Source: Myxococcales bacterium
GTDB lineage: Bacteria > Myxococcota_A > Polyangia > Polyangiales > Polyangiaceae
Reading direction: 5' to 3'
DNA: 64,000 nucleotides
NCBI GenBank assembly: GCA_004193285.1
Contig: SECP01000012.1
Span: forward strand, 1-64,000
Part shown: positions 51,782 to 60,454 of the stretch, piece after piece
Layout of the letters: each line of letters starts with the position of its first letter
How positions within the stretch are numbered: position 1 is the first letter of the stretch
Position numbers and translations under genes: made by a program
Notes under the pieces: generated by a model
Database searches by the model: none
What the model was told of the DNA's origin: nothing
What the model saw: the letters and a program-made list of their open reading frames with translations, nothing else

Positions 51782-53269
51782 TCAGTGCGCGAAGCTTCGC
51801 TTGGCCGCGGAGGGGGGGCTCGTCAAAAACGGATTGGTTTTGTCGAGCGGGCGGGGCGGCACCTCGGCAGGTAAGGCGAGCGGCTTCGCTTCCGCGGACG
51901 AAGCCGCGGGCGCGGCGCGTAGTGCGACCGGATTAGCGCGAGCGGGGCCGCTTCGCGGCGCCTGCGCGGCCAGAGCGCTGTTGAGCGGCTGCGCGAGCGG
52001 GGCCGCCTCTTCCGGTGCCTGACGGGGAGCGGATGCTGGGGGGCTTCCTGGCGCTGTCGTCAGTTGCGACGAGGGGCGAGCCGCTACCACCGCGCCGGGG
52101 CTCTCGACTGGCGCCGAGCGCTTCGCAATCACGACCACGAGCGCGGTAGCGGCGATCGCCGCCGCGCCGAGCCAGGCCTGCCTCGACCGCGAGGAGGCGG
52201 GGGGGCGCACCGAGCTGAGCATGGCGTGGTCCGTGGGGCTGACCCGGACCGTGGATGCGTGACCGAGGGTCGGTTCCTCGCTCCCGGGCGGCGCGCTGGC
52301 TGATGTTCGAGTGTCGTCGTGCCGGGCGCGCTGCCAATCTCGCTGCTGATGCTTCGGCACGTAAGCGAGCAAACGCTCATACACCTCACGCAGGTTTTGA
52401 GGGCGCGCGGCCTTTTCGTAGCTCAGCATCTGCAGCGTGAGCTTGCTAATATCCCGCGGTATGCCGGGAGCGAGCTCATGGAGCGGCTTGATTGGCTTCA
52501 GCACCGAAGCCCTCAACACTTGCGCGAGGTTTTGCCCCTCGATAGGCCTGCGTCCCGACAAGAGCTCGTACAAGATCACCCCGAGCGCCCACACGTCCAC
52601 CAGGTGGTCTTGGGTCGAATCCGCGAGGCACTGCTCGGGAGCCATGTACCAGAGCGTGCCGATGGGGCTGCCCGCGGCGGTGAGCGACGCACTATCTGCG
52701 CTGGCCGGATTCATCAGCTTGGCGATGCCGAAGTCCAGCACCTTTACGTGACGTCTGCCGCGCTCGCTCACGATAAACACGTTGTCCGGCTTGAGGTCGC
52801 GATGAACGATGCCCTGCGCATGCGCGGCGTCTACGGCCGAGACCAGGGGCAAGAAAATCTCGAGCGCGGCGGTAACGCTGAGCGCCCCGCGCCGCTGCAA
52901 GAAGCTTCCGAGCACCTCGCCTTCGAGGACCGGCATCACCAACGCGAGCAGGCCGTTGTCATCGAACGCGTCCAGCACCTCGATGACGTTGGGGTGGTTC
53001 ACCTTCGCGACCGCGCGCGCCTCCCTCAAGAAGCGCCGGCGCATTTCCCGGTGCTGGGACAGGCTTTTGCTCAGCAGCTTGAGCGCCACCTGCCGGCCGG
53101 TGACCAGATGCTCGGCCCGCCAAACCTCGCCCATCCCGCCGCGCCCGAGCGGCGTGCTCAGCCGGTAGCGTCCGCCGATGGTCTGCCCCACCGCGCCCGC
53201 CCACCCACGTGACGACGCGAGCGGGGCGCTACCCGCTGGAGACCCGATCTTCGCATCTCGGTCCCTCAT
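51782..53269 (-). CDS. Ser/Thr protein kinase with C-terminal membrane anchor
   Basis: 495 residues from the ATG at 53269; a TTG at 53380 would add 37 non-conserved residues. The Hanks-type kinase domain (about 30-300) has LGRGGMGEVWRAEHL, catalytic HRDLKPDNV, DFGIAKLMN and MAPEQ. One membrane helix (AWLGAAAIAATALVVVIA, about 370-388) leads to an extracytoplasmic Pro/Ala/Ser-rich tail of 110 residues with no sensor domain. Typical of myxobacterial kinases controlling development or stress. Substrate unknown. Confidence 0.93.
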   Translation of the reverse strand: MRDRDAKIGSPAGSAPLASSRGWAGAVGQTIGGRYRLSTPLGRGGMGEVWRAEHLVTGRQVALKLLSKSLSQHREMRRRFLREARAVAKVNHPNVIEVLDAFDDNGLLALVMPVLEGEVLGSFLQRRGALSVTAALEIFLPLVSAVDAAHAQGIVHRDLKPDNVFIVSERGRRHVKVLDFGIAKLMNPASADSASLTAAGSPIGTLWYMAPEQCLADSTQDHLVDVWALGVILYELLSGRRPIEGQNLAQVLRASVLKPIKPLHELAPGIPRDISKLTLQMLSYEKAARPQNLREVYERLLAYVPKHQQRDWQRARHDDTRTSASAPPGSEEPTLGHASTVRVSPTDHAMLSSVRPPASSRSRQAWLGAAAIAATALVVVIAKRSAPVESPGAVVAARPSSQLTTAPGSPPASAPRQAPEEAAPLAQPLNSALAAQAPRSGPARANPVALRAAPAASSAEAKPLALPAEVPPRPLDKTNPFLTSPPSAAKRSFAH

Positions 53270-53438
53270 CGATGTCGTCTTGTCTGGCAGTGTGCGCCGG
53301 TCGCGAGCAGTCGACAAGCCTTCCTTCTCGAGCGACGCAGTGAACGGGGAAGCCGCGCGCGAGCCTGTATTTTGATCCAAATTGAGACGCGTCGAGATGA
53401 ATCTTCCGCCGCGCCGTGTTACGCGGGGCGCGGGTTAG

Positions 53439-56201
53439 ATGAAGCGAATAGCGGGGGCCGGAAGGGCCGAAGGCGCAAGCACCAGGATTCGAGGCGTCGT
53501 TTGGAGCGTGGTGGGCGGCGCCCTGCTCCTCGCCAGCTGTGGGCGCACGGAGCTGGACCCGGACGAGCCGAAGCTACCCAGCAGCTGCGAGGCTCCCCGC
53601 CTGCTCTGTTCGACGGACTGCGCGGACGTGCGCCACGATCCGCGGCACTGCGGCAGCTGCGACCTGGCTTGCCAGGAAGGGCAGCTCTGCGACGAAGGCG
53701 AGTGCGTCGAGCATTGCCCGCAAGGCCAGCTGTCGTGCCGCGGCTCGAGCGAGGAGACGGCAGCAGCTTTCGTCTGCGTCGACCCGGCTTCGGATGCTCG
53801 CCACTGCGGCTTCTGTGAGCACGCCTGCCCGGCGAACGGTACGTGCAGCCGCGGCGGCTGTGTGTGCGACGGCTTGCCGTGCGGCTTCGAGCCGCCCTTG
53901 CAGGAGTCCTGCGCCGCTCCGCTCGCGACGTGCTTCACCCCTCAAGGTCAGAAAGAGTGCATCGACTTGCAGACTAGCCGCGACCACTGCGGCGCATGTG
54001 ATGTCGAGTGCAAGGTGGGCTCAGAGTGCTTTGAAGGGCAATGTGAGGTTTGCGAGCCTTACGTCTTCCACGTTCCGGTGGCTTACGAGACGGGACCACA
54101 AGTGTACCGCTCGAATCGCGCGCCGTTGGTGGCGGACCTGAATAGCGACGGCCATGTGGACGTCCTGGTGGCCAGCACTGCCGGCTCCAGCCTCACCGTG
54201 CACCTCGGTGACGGCGCCGGGAGCTTGGCGGAGCCGGAGCGTATCGAGACCTTGCCAAGTCCGGTCGCCACCGCCGTGGCCGACGTGGACCTCGACGGCT
54301 TCCCGGAGGTGGTCGTCGCGGGCGCGGGCGGGCTCATGATCCACCGCGGCGAGCAGGGCGGCTTCGACAGCGCCCGGCTTGCTATCCAGCAAGGCGCAAC
54401 CTGGGTGGACCGGGACCTTCTCGCGCTCTATGTCGGCAATATCGCGGGGGACGAGTACCCGGAGATTGTGGTGCTGGCGGCTCATGCCGGCGGAGCCGAG
54501 CTGTGGGTCATACCGGGCGTCTTGCAGCCCAGTCAGCGCATTCCGACTCTCCTCCACAGCTCGGCGTCCGCGATGTCACGGCTTCAAGTGACGGATTTGA
54601 ACGCGGACGGCTCGCTGGATATCGCGGTTTGGGGCGCGACCGGAGACGTGCTTTGGGGCAGCCCGTCTGGCGCTTGGACGCCGGAGCCCGGCTTCATTGC
54701 TCTGCCCAGCCGCAAAGAGACACCGCTCAGGTTCGCGGACCTGAATGGGGACGGGCGGCCAGATATGTTGAGCGCCGAAGCCGTGGGCCAAGGCACGCTC
54801 TTCTATGGCTACTATTTGCGCACCCGATTGTGGACGGGCGCTAGCTTCGAGCTCCTCGCGTACGACGACGCGCCATTCACGTCCAGCGAGGACATTCAGC
54901 TCGAGCTCGGCGACTGGAGCGATGATGGCGTCACGGACCTCTGGTTACGCGAGGAACAGACCAGCTCCCTGGCGGCCTACGAAGGGCGGGGCGACGGCAG
55001 CTTCCGGCGCGGAGAGAGCTCCAACATTCCCGCAGGAGGCGGCGGCATCGCCACCGGTGACCTGGACGAAGACGGCGTCCCGGATCTGGCCGCGCTACAT
55101 CGCAGCGTGGCGGCGCTCACGACTCACCATGGCCTCGCCGAAGGAGCCTTCGAGAGCTACGCGCTGCAGCTCCCGGAAGCTACGTACCTGCGAGGCGCGC
55201 GCGTCCACTTCTACTCGGACGTTACGACGCCGCTCGTGATGGTCATCGGCGGGCTTGACCTGGATACCGGCCGCTTTCGTGTTCTGAAGTACGACGGCAC
55301 GGGAGCGCTGGTGGAGCAGCAGCAGATTCCCCTCTATCGGCCCGAATCGATACAGCTACAAGACTTGGACGGCGATGGGCAGCCGGATGCGCTCATTTCC
55401 ATGGAGCGAGGCCTCTACTGGCTCCGGTACGCAGGTGATGGCCGCTTCGCCGAACCGGAGCTCATCTCGGGAGTGCGAGGCCCTCGGAACGTCGTCGTAG
55501 GGGACGCGGACGGGGACGGGGAGGCGGACATCTTCGTGCCGGAGAGCGGGTCTCCTACCGCGACGCTGCATATGCTGAGTCGGACCGGGAAGGAACGCGA
55601 GTGGGCCGAGATGCAGAAGTGGAAGGCGAGCTACTTGTGGAAAGTAGTCGGAGCGGACTTCTCGGGCGACGGCTTGCTCGACCTCGCGCTCTTGGACCAG
55701 GGCACCCTCACCGTCTTGGTTGGGGTGAGCGGGAGCACTCCTCGACTCGCGACGAAGCTCACGCTGCCGGAAGATGCCCATGGCCTCCAAGTCGCCGACC
55801 TGAACGGCGATGGAGTCGCCGAGATCTTGAGCGGCGACTGGCGCGGATACACTGCGTACCGTCTTTCACCCGACGGTTCTCTAGAGGAGCTGGCGCGAGC
55901 CGCAACGCCGAAGCTCTACGACACCGACACTTTCTGGAGCGCTGTGCCCGCGGACCTGAATGACGACGGCTTCAGCGACCTCGTAGAATCCGAAGCCTCC
56001 GGCGTCATCGCGCTCTGGCAAGGGCTCGGGGACGGACGGTTCGAACGCTTGGAGCGCCACATCATTCCCAGCAGCGTCGGGGCGGTGTCGACGGAAGACA
56101 TGGACCAAGACGGCATCCGTGACCTACTGCTCTTCGGCGGCTACCAGTACAGCGGCTCGCTCCTCCTGTTGAAGGGGGCCATTACCTGCCGTGACCCGTG
56201 A
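53439..56201 (+). CDS. FG-GAP/VCBS-repeat surface lipoprotein with Cys-rich N-terminus
   Basis: 920 residues. The signal peptide ends with the lipobox LLASC. Residues 45-205 hold spaced cysteine modules (HCGSCDLAC, HCGFCEHAC, HCGACDVEC) of a type common in myxobacterial lipoproteins. The rest is a long beta-propeller-like array of FG-GAP/VCBS repeats carrying calcium loops D-x-(D/N)-x-D-G: DLNSDGHVD, DVDLDGFPE, DLNADGSLD, DLNGDGRPD, DLDEDGVPD, DLDGDGQPD, DLNGDGVAE, DMDQDGIRD. An adhesin or ligand-binding role at the cell surface is inferred. Confidence 0.88.
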   Translation: MKRIAGAGRAEGASTRIRGVVWSVVGGALLLASCGRTELDPDEPKLPSSCEAPRLLCSTDCADVRHDPRHCGSCDLACQEGQLCDEGECVEHCPQGQLSCRGSSEETAAAFVCVDPASDARHCGFCEHACPANGTCSRGGCVCDGLPCGFEPPLQESCAAPLATCFTPQGQKECIDLQTSRDHCGACDVECKVGSECFEGQCEVCEPYVFHVPVAYETGPQVYRSNRAPLVADLNSDGHVDVLVASTAGSSLTVHLGDGAGSLAEPERIETLPSPVATAVADVDLDGFPEVVVAGAGGLMIHRGEQGGFDSARLAIQQGATWVDRDLLALYVGNIAGDEYPEIVVLAAHAGGAELWVIPGVLQPSQRIPTLLHSSASAMSRLQVTDLNADGSLDIAVWGATGDVLWGSPSGAWTPEPGFIALPSRKETPLRFADLNGDGRPDMLSAEAVGQGTLFYGYYLRTRLWTGASFELLAYDDAPFTSSEDIQLELGDWSDDGVTDLWLREEQTSSLAAYEGRGDGSFRRGESSNIPAGGGGIATGDLDEDGVPDLAALHRSVAALTTHHGLAEGAFESYALQLPEATYLRGARVHFYSDVTTPLVMVIGGLDLDTGRFRVLKYDGTGALVEQQQIPLYRPESIQLQDLDGDGQPDALISMERGLYWLRYAGDGRFAEPELISGVRGPRNVVVGDADGDGEADIFVPESGSPTATLHMLSRTGKEREWAEMQKWKASYLWKVVGADFSGDGLLDLALLDQGTLTVLVGVSGSTPRLATKLTLPEDAHGLQVADLNGDGVAEILSGDWRGYTAYRLSPDGSLEELARAATPKLYDTDTFWSAVPADLNDDGFSDLVESEASGVIALWQGLGDGRFERLERHIIPSSVGAVSTEDMDQDGIRDLLLFGGYQYSGSLLLLKGAITCRDP

Positions 56202-56223
56202 ATTGATTTCGAGGTAGGCAGTC

Positions 56224-56733
56224 GTGTACCCTGGCGGCATGTCAGGGGCAATTGGTGGAGCCATTGCGGTGATGATCATCTCGCTCGTGGTCGCGCGTGC
56301 AGCGCGCTCGGGCGTTCAGGGAGAGCTGCGGTACGGAGGATTTCTCAAGGCGCTGGGGGCCATTACCGGCCTGGCCGCGCCAGGCGTCCTGTACCTGCTC
56401 TTGTTCGTGGAGCTGCGTGGGAGCTTCACTCCCTGGGTGCTCATCTTCGGGTTCTTCGTGCTGACCACGATCTATGTGTTTCTAGAGGACTCGCTCACGC
56501 GCGGGACGTACGACCAGGAGGGCATCACGTTTCGAACTCCTTGGTCAGGAACGAAGCGGGGCCAGTGGTCGCAGCTACGCAAGCTGGGCTTCAACGGCGG
56601 CACTGGCTGGTACGTGCTCGAGTTTGCGGATGGGACGAAGATGCGCGTGCCCCGAATGATGATGGGCCACGCGTATTTGCTGGAGCTGCTGAAAGCTCGC
56701 GGCTTCGTGCCGGGCGGTGGCGGCTTCAGTTGA
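56224..56733 (+). CDS. Membrane protein with C-terminal PH-like domain
   Basis: 169 residues. GTG at 56224 has GAGGTAGG upstream; an ATG at 56239 lacks one. Three hydrophobic helices (about 8-26, 41-60 and 66-86) are followed by a soluble 70-residue domain (GTYDQEGITFRTPWSGTKRGQWSQLRKL...) with the beta-strand pattern of bacterial PH-like domains. No family named. Confidence 0.7.
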   Translation: MYPGGMSGAIGGAIAVMIISLVVARAARSGVQGELRYGGFLKALGAITGLAAPGVLYLLLFVELRGSFTPWVLIFGFFVLTTIYVFLEDSLTRGTYDQEGITFRTPWSGTKRGQWSQLRKLGFNGGTGWYVLEFADGTKMRVPRMMMGHAYLLELLKARGFVPGGGGFS

Positions 56734-56914
56734 AGTCTCGTGCGCCGCGGCCGCCTCGCTAGGATTTATCTGGGCGGGGCGCGAAGATCACGGCCCCCTG
56801 GAGACTCTAATTGGAAAGGAGGGGAACGTTCGGGGATACGCGCTGCTTCGCACCCCAACCTCGCGCCGTTTGGGACGGGTGGCCCCGCGCGCAGCGCCGG
56901 AGTATGCACTCGGG

Positions 56915-57880
56915 GTGAAGCCGGGATTTCCCCTGAGTCGGGTGGACGTCGGATTGCTGACTGCGGTGCCCTGGCTGTGTGCCGGGCTCGCCCTGCCTTC
57001 GTGCGGGGGCGATGGATTCCGGGTGGATGATGGCACCAGTGGCGGAGGGGGCCAGGCCGCGACCGCCAATGGCGGAGGGGGCCGGGCAGCGGCGGCCGGG
57101 ACCAGCAACGCAGCAGTCCCAGGCGGCGCCGGCGGCGAGCCGCAGGATACGGGAGAGGCGGGAGCGGGCGGCAGCGCAGGCGAGGCAGGCGCCACACCAG
57201 GTGAAGGCGGCAAGGAGAGCAGCGCCGGCGCCAATGCAGGCGGTGGACCGAACGTGGCCGGCGGCGCGGGAGCGGCGCCGCTCGGCGGTAGCGGCGGTAG
57301 CGGCGGTAGCGGCGGTAGCGGCGGTAGCGGCGGTAGCGGCGGAACTGCCACGGGAGTCAAAGCCTTCGACGACTTCGTCGCCTCCGCAGAAGGCTGGACC
57401 GTGACCGGTGATGATACGACGAAAACGGTGAAGTACTCATCGACCGGAGGCAAGCCGAACGGGAGCATCAGCGCGGAAGAGGCCACTACTGGCACGCTCT
57501 TCTTCACCGCTCCGAAAAAGTACCTCGGTGACGCATCGGCCTACTACGGTGGTGAGATTCGCTTCGATCTCAAGGCGGCTCCGACCGAGGGCACATTCTT
57601 CGCGTATGCGGACGTCGAGCTCACGAGCAACCTGACGACGTTGGCCTACGACTGCACGCCCAACCCGACGACGGCATGGCAAAGCTATGTCGTTCCTCTC
57701 ACCGAGGCAGGCTGGAAATTGACGACCGTCACCGGCGCCGCCGTGACCGCCGCGCAATTCAAAGCCGTGCTCGCGAACTTGACCCGCGTCCGCATCCGCG
57801 GCGAGTTCAGTAACCAGCAGGACATCGGCTACCTAGACAACGTCTACTTCGGCTCCAAAGCCTCCAGCTCCGGCAAATAG
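56915..57880 (+). CDS. Lipoprotein with Gly-Gly-Ser linker and Laminin B domain
   Basis: About 321 residues from a GTG at 56915; the frame is open from 56717, and no start has a good ribosome binding site. The lipobox is LPSC. A Gly/Ala-rich linker including six perfect Gly-Gly-Ser units leads to a Laminin B (domain IV) module: DFVASAEGWTVTGDD, FFTAPKKYLGDASAYYGGEIRFDL, and RVRIRGEFSNQQDIGYLDNVYFG. The module binds extracellular matrix or sugars in animals and occurs in bacterial surface proteins. Confidence 0.8.
   Translation: MKPGFPLSRVDVGLLTAVPWLCAGLALPSCGGDGFRVDDGTSGGGGQAATANGGGGRAAAAGTSNAAVPGGAGGEPQDTGEAGAGGSAGEAGATPGEGGKESSAGANAGGGPNVAGGAGAAPLGGSGGSGGSGGSGGSGGSGGTATGVKAFDDFVASAEGWTVTGDDTTKTVKYSSTGGKPNGSISAEEATTGTLFFTAPKKYLGDASAYYGGEIRFDLKAAPTEGTFFAYADVELTSNLTTLAYDCTPNPTTAWQSYVVPLTEAGWKLTTVTGAAVTAAQFKAVLANLTRVRIRGEFSNQQDIGYLDNVYFGSKASSSGK
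57284..57337 (+). repeat. Six perfect 9-base repeats coding Gly-Gly-Ser
   Basis: GGCGGTAGC repeated six times inside the lipoprotein linker. Unit length is a multiple of three and the copies are identical, so recent expansion and in-frame variation between strains are likely. Confidence 0.9.
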
Positions 57881-58039
57881 CCAAGCGGCGGCACTTCGCG
57901 CGCGAATTGGCTTCGAATCGAAGCGTTTCGCCGGCGTGTCCGCCCCACTCCGGAGCCTGGCGGCGGTGGAAGAGCCGGCGAGCCAGGGCGTGGCAGCGGA
58001 TTCGCTCCTTTTGGCTGCCACTTGGGTTACATTCCGCGC

Positions 58040-59383
58040 ATGTGGGCGCAGCGGTGGCTGGGGTTTTTGCTCGTGTTCAGCGTGAGCTGTGAAGCTCCAT
58101 TCCTCAGCCCAGGAGCAACGGCTGGGGCGAGCGGGGAGAACGAGCTCCCCGCCGGAGGCGGCAAGGCCGGCAATGGCAGCGGCGCTCGCAGCGGTGCAGA
58201 GACCAGGCCCGGGGACTCCGGCGGCGGTGGCAACGCCCATGGCGGAAGCGAGAGCGGTGGTGGCGAGAGCGGTGGTGGCGAGAGCGGCGGTGGTGACGTC
58301 GGCGGCAGCGCTTCGCATGTGGAGAGCTGCAATGAGCTCGCGTCAGCCGGAGTGTTCGAGGACATCACACCGCCGGAGGTGAAGGCGGGCCTCGGAGAGG
58401 TATCGCCGACGGGTGATCTGCGTGACGGTCCTTTCTCGCTGGAGGTGGATCCCATCCATCATGGGGTCTACTACGTGGGGACGCACCACCAGGGTCTGTG
58501 GAAGACCGCGGACTGCGGCAGCACGTGGAGCGCGGTCGCCACCGGCAAGAACGCTGATGGCATCAACCGCGGCATCAATTGGACCCTGGGCATCGATCAT
58601 CAGACACCGAGCACCCTGTACACGAGCTCGGCGTATGCCATGAACGGGCTCTTCAAGTCGACGGACGGCGGCGTGAGCTGGACCGACGTGTGGTCGGCGG
58701 TGACGCAGCCCGAGCTCGCTTCCGCCTTCGAGTACGGCTTCGTGAATCAGCTCGTCGTGGACCCTCGAGACTCTCGGCACCTGCTGCTCACGATGCACGA
58801 GAACTGTAAGCCTCCTCACTCCACGAGCTGCGTGCTCGAGAGCGAAGATGCGGGCGACACCTGGAGCCTGCACGAGGGCGACAGCAGCTGGGAGCCCGAT
58901 CAAGGCCTCACCATTCAATTCTTGGATGGCGCAAGCACTTGGCTCACCGGCTCACAATCCAATGGCGTTTGGCGCACGAGCGATGCGGGCGAGACCTGGT
59001 CGCACTTGAAGGACATGGCCACCACCGCCCAGCAGGGCATCGCGCTCGTGCGCACGGAGGACGGTACTTTCTACCTGGGTGGGTCGGACGGCATTTGGCG
59101 CAGCCCCGACGGCGCGTTGGATAGCTGGGTCTTCGTTCCCGACACCGGGCCGTTCGTCTCCGGCCTCGCCACCGATGGTAAGGCTGTCTACGCAAGCACC
59201 TGCTACGCCAAGAGCTATTGCGAGCAGCCGCGCTACTTGAGATCCGTAGACGGGCAGTCGTGGAAGCCGCTCCCGAACGTCCCTCCGCTCACTCAAGGGG
59301 GTTTGCTCCGCTACGATGCGGGGCATCGGCTTCTCGTCTCTTCCAATGGCAGCGCTGGAGTGTGGCGCGTCGTGGTGCCGTAA
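58040..59383 (+). CDS. BNR/Asp-box repeat surface lipoprotein
   Basis: 447 residues from the ATG at 58040 (TTG at 58022 is in frame). The lipobox-like site is FSVSC at residue 16. A Gly/Ser linker with SGGGE units follows to about residue 90. The remainder has a beta-propeller with Asp-box motifs (KTADCGSTW, KSTDGGVSW, ESEDAGDTW, RTSDAGETW, RSPDGALDSW). It is the same class as the truncated gene at the left edge of the window. Sugar binding at the surface is inferred. Confidence 0.82.
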   Translation: MWAQRWLGFLLVFSVSCEAPFLSPGATAGASGENELPAGGGKAGNGSGARSGAETRPGDSGGGGNAHGGSESGGGESGGGESGGGDVGGSASHVESCNELASAGVFEDITPPEVKAGLGEVSPTGDLRDGPFSLEVDPIHHGVYYVGTHHQGLWKTADCGSTWSAVATGKNADGINRGINWTLGIDHQTPSTLYTSSAYAMNGLFKSTDGGVSWTDVWSAVTQPELASAFEYGFVNQLVVDPRDSRHLLLTMHENCKPPHSTSCVLESEDAGDTWSLHEGDSSWEPDQGLTIQFLDGASTWLTGSQSNGVWRTSDAGETWSHLKDMATTAQQGIALVRTEDGTFYLGGSDGIWRSPDGALDSWVFVPDTGPFVSGLATDGKAVYASTCYAKSYCEQPRYLRSVDGQSWKPLPNVPPLTQGGLLRYDAGHRLLVSSNGSAGVWRVVVP

Positions 59384-59463
59384 CCGCGAGGCTGTACCTT
59401 TTAGCGCTCACTGCTGCGTAGGCGTCGGCAGGCGCTTCGCGCGCCTCGTGCTATCGATGCGCG

Positions 59464-60342
59464 ATGCGCAGATCGCTCGTGAACAAGGCTACAGTAGGCA
59501 TGTTGGCTTCGAGCCTCGTGGTTTTCACGCTCAACGTGGGTTGCTCGTCCGACCCGAGCGAGCCCAGCCCAACGACGGGCGGAAGCGTCAGCGGGGGTGG
59601 AGCTGCGAGCGCTGGCGGTCCCGCTGGCGGAGCGGGTGCGAGTGGGAGCAGCAGCGGAGGTAACGGAGGCGGAGGTAGCGGAGGCGGCGGCAACGCAGGT
59701 GGCGGTAACGCAGGTGGCGGCAACGCAGGCGGTGGTAACGCAGGCGGTGGTAACGCAGGCGGTGGCGGCGGAAGTGGAGGCGGGGCTGTCGGCGGCACCG
59801 CGACGGGCGGCGCAGGCGGTGGCGGTGGCGCCGGAGGAGGCGCGGGCTTCAGCGCCGGAGGAGGCGCGGGCTTCAGCGCCGGAGGAGGCGCGATGACTGA
59901 CTGCACGCCCAATGCCAGCGGCAGCTTCATGGCAAACGGGGACGTGGTCTTCGACCCGAAGACGTGTTTGACGTGGACGAAGGGGACGAGCGCGGGCCAG
60001 CCCTACGCAGAGGCCGACACCTACTGCGCGGCGCTTTCTCTGGGCGGCTATGAAGATTGGCGCTTGCCGAGCGCGGGTGAGGTCGTTTCGATCTTCAAGT
60101 GCGACGGCATGTACCCGCCCGTTGCCGAGGTCTTCACAGTCGCGGGAGACGGGATTTGGACCACCACGCTGTCCGGAACGATCGCCGGTGACCAGCCAAA
60201 GGTTTGCGGTGCGGGCCAGGCGAGTGGCCAATATTACGACTTCGGCAAAGTGGGCGGCCAAAACACGCGCTGCGTTCGCGGCCCGAAGACCTTGCCGGAT
60301 CGGACGGATTGCAAGACGAACAACATGATCTGCGCGAAGTGA
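59464..60342 (+). CDS. DUF1566 lipoprotein with Gly/Asn-rich linker
   Basis: 292 residues. The lipobox is NVGC at about residue 26. Residues 35-145 are a Gly-rich linker with perfect GGNAG units. The C-terminal domain (about 150-292) is DUF1566: DPKTCLTWTKGTSAG, AEADTYCAALSLGGYEDWRLPSAGEV and VRGPKTL. Disulfide-forming cysteines are present. DUF1566 proteins are C-type-lectin-like surface proteins of unknown ligand. Confidence 0.85.
   Translation: MRRSLVNKATVGMLASSLVVFTLNVGCSSDPSEPSPTTGGSVSGGGAASAGGPAGGAGASGSSSGGNGGGGSGGGGNAGGGNAGGGNAGGGNAGGGNAGGGGGSGGGAVGGTATGGAGGGGGAGGGAGFSAGGGAGFSAGGGAMTDCTPNASGSFMANGDVVFDPKTCLTWTKGTSAGQPYAEADTYCAALSLGGYEDWRLPSAGEVVSIFKCDGMYPPVAEVFTVAGDGIWTTTLSGTIAGDQPKVCGAGQASGQYYDFGKVGGQNTRCVRGPKTLPDRTDCKTNNMICAK
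59686..59892 (+). repeat. Two blocks of in-frame repeats in the DUF1566 gene
   Basis: Five 15-base units (GGCGGCAACGCAGGT and close variants) span 59686-59760. A second block of two and a half 24-base units coding AGGGAGFS lies at 59830-59892. Both are multiples of three. Confidence 0.85.
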
Positions 60343-60454
60343 CTCGTTATCACCTCGCAGCACGAATGCATCTGCAGCTGCGCTGACGGCGGGAGCGTTT
60401 TTTCAGGTTGAGCAGGGACCCGGGCCCGGCTACGCTTCCGCCTGGAGGTGGAAC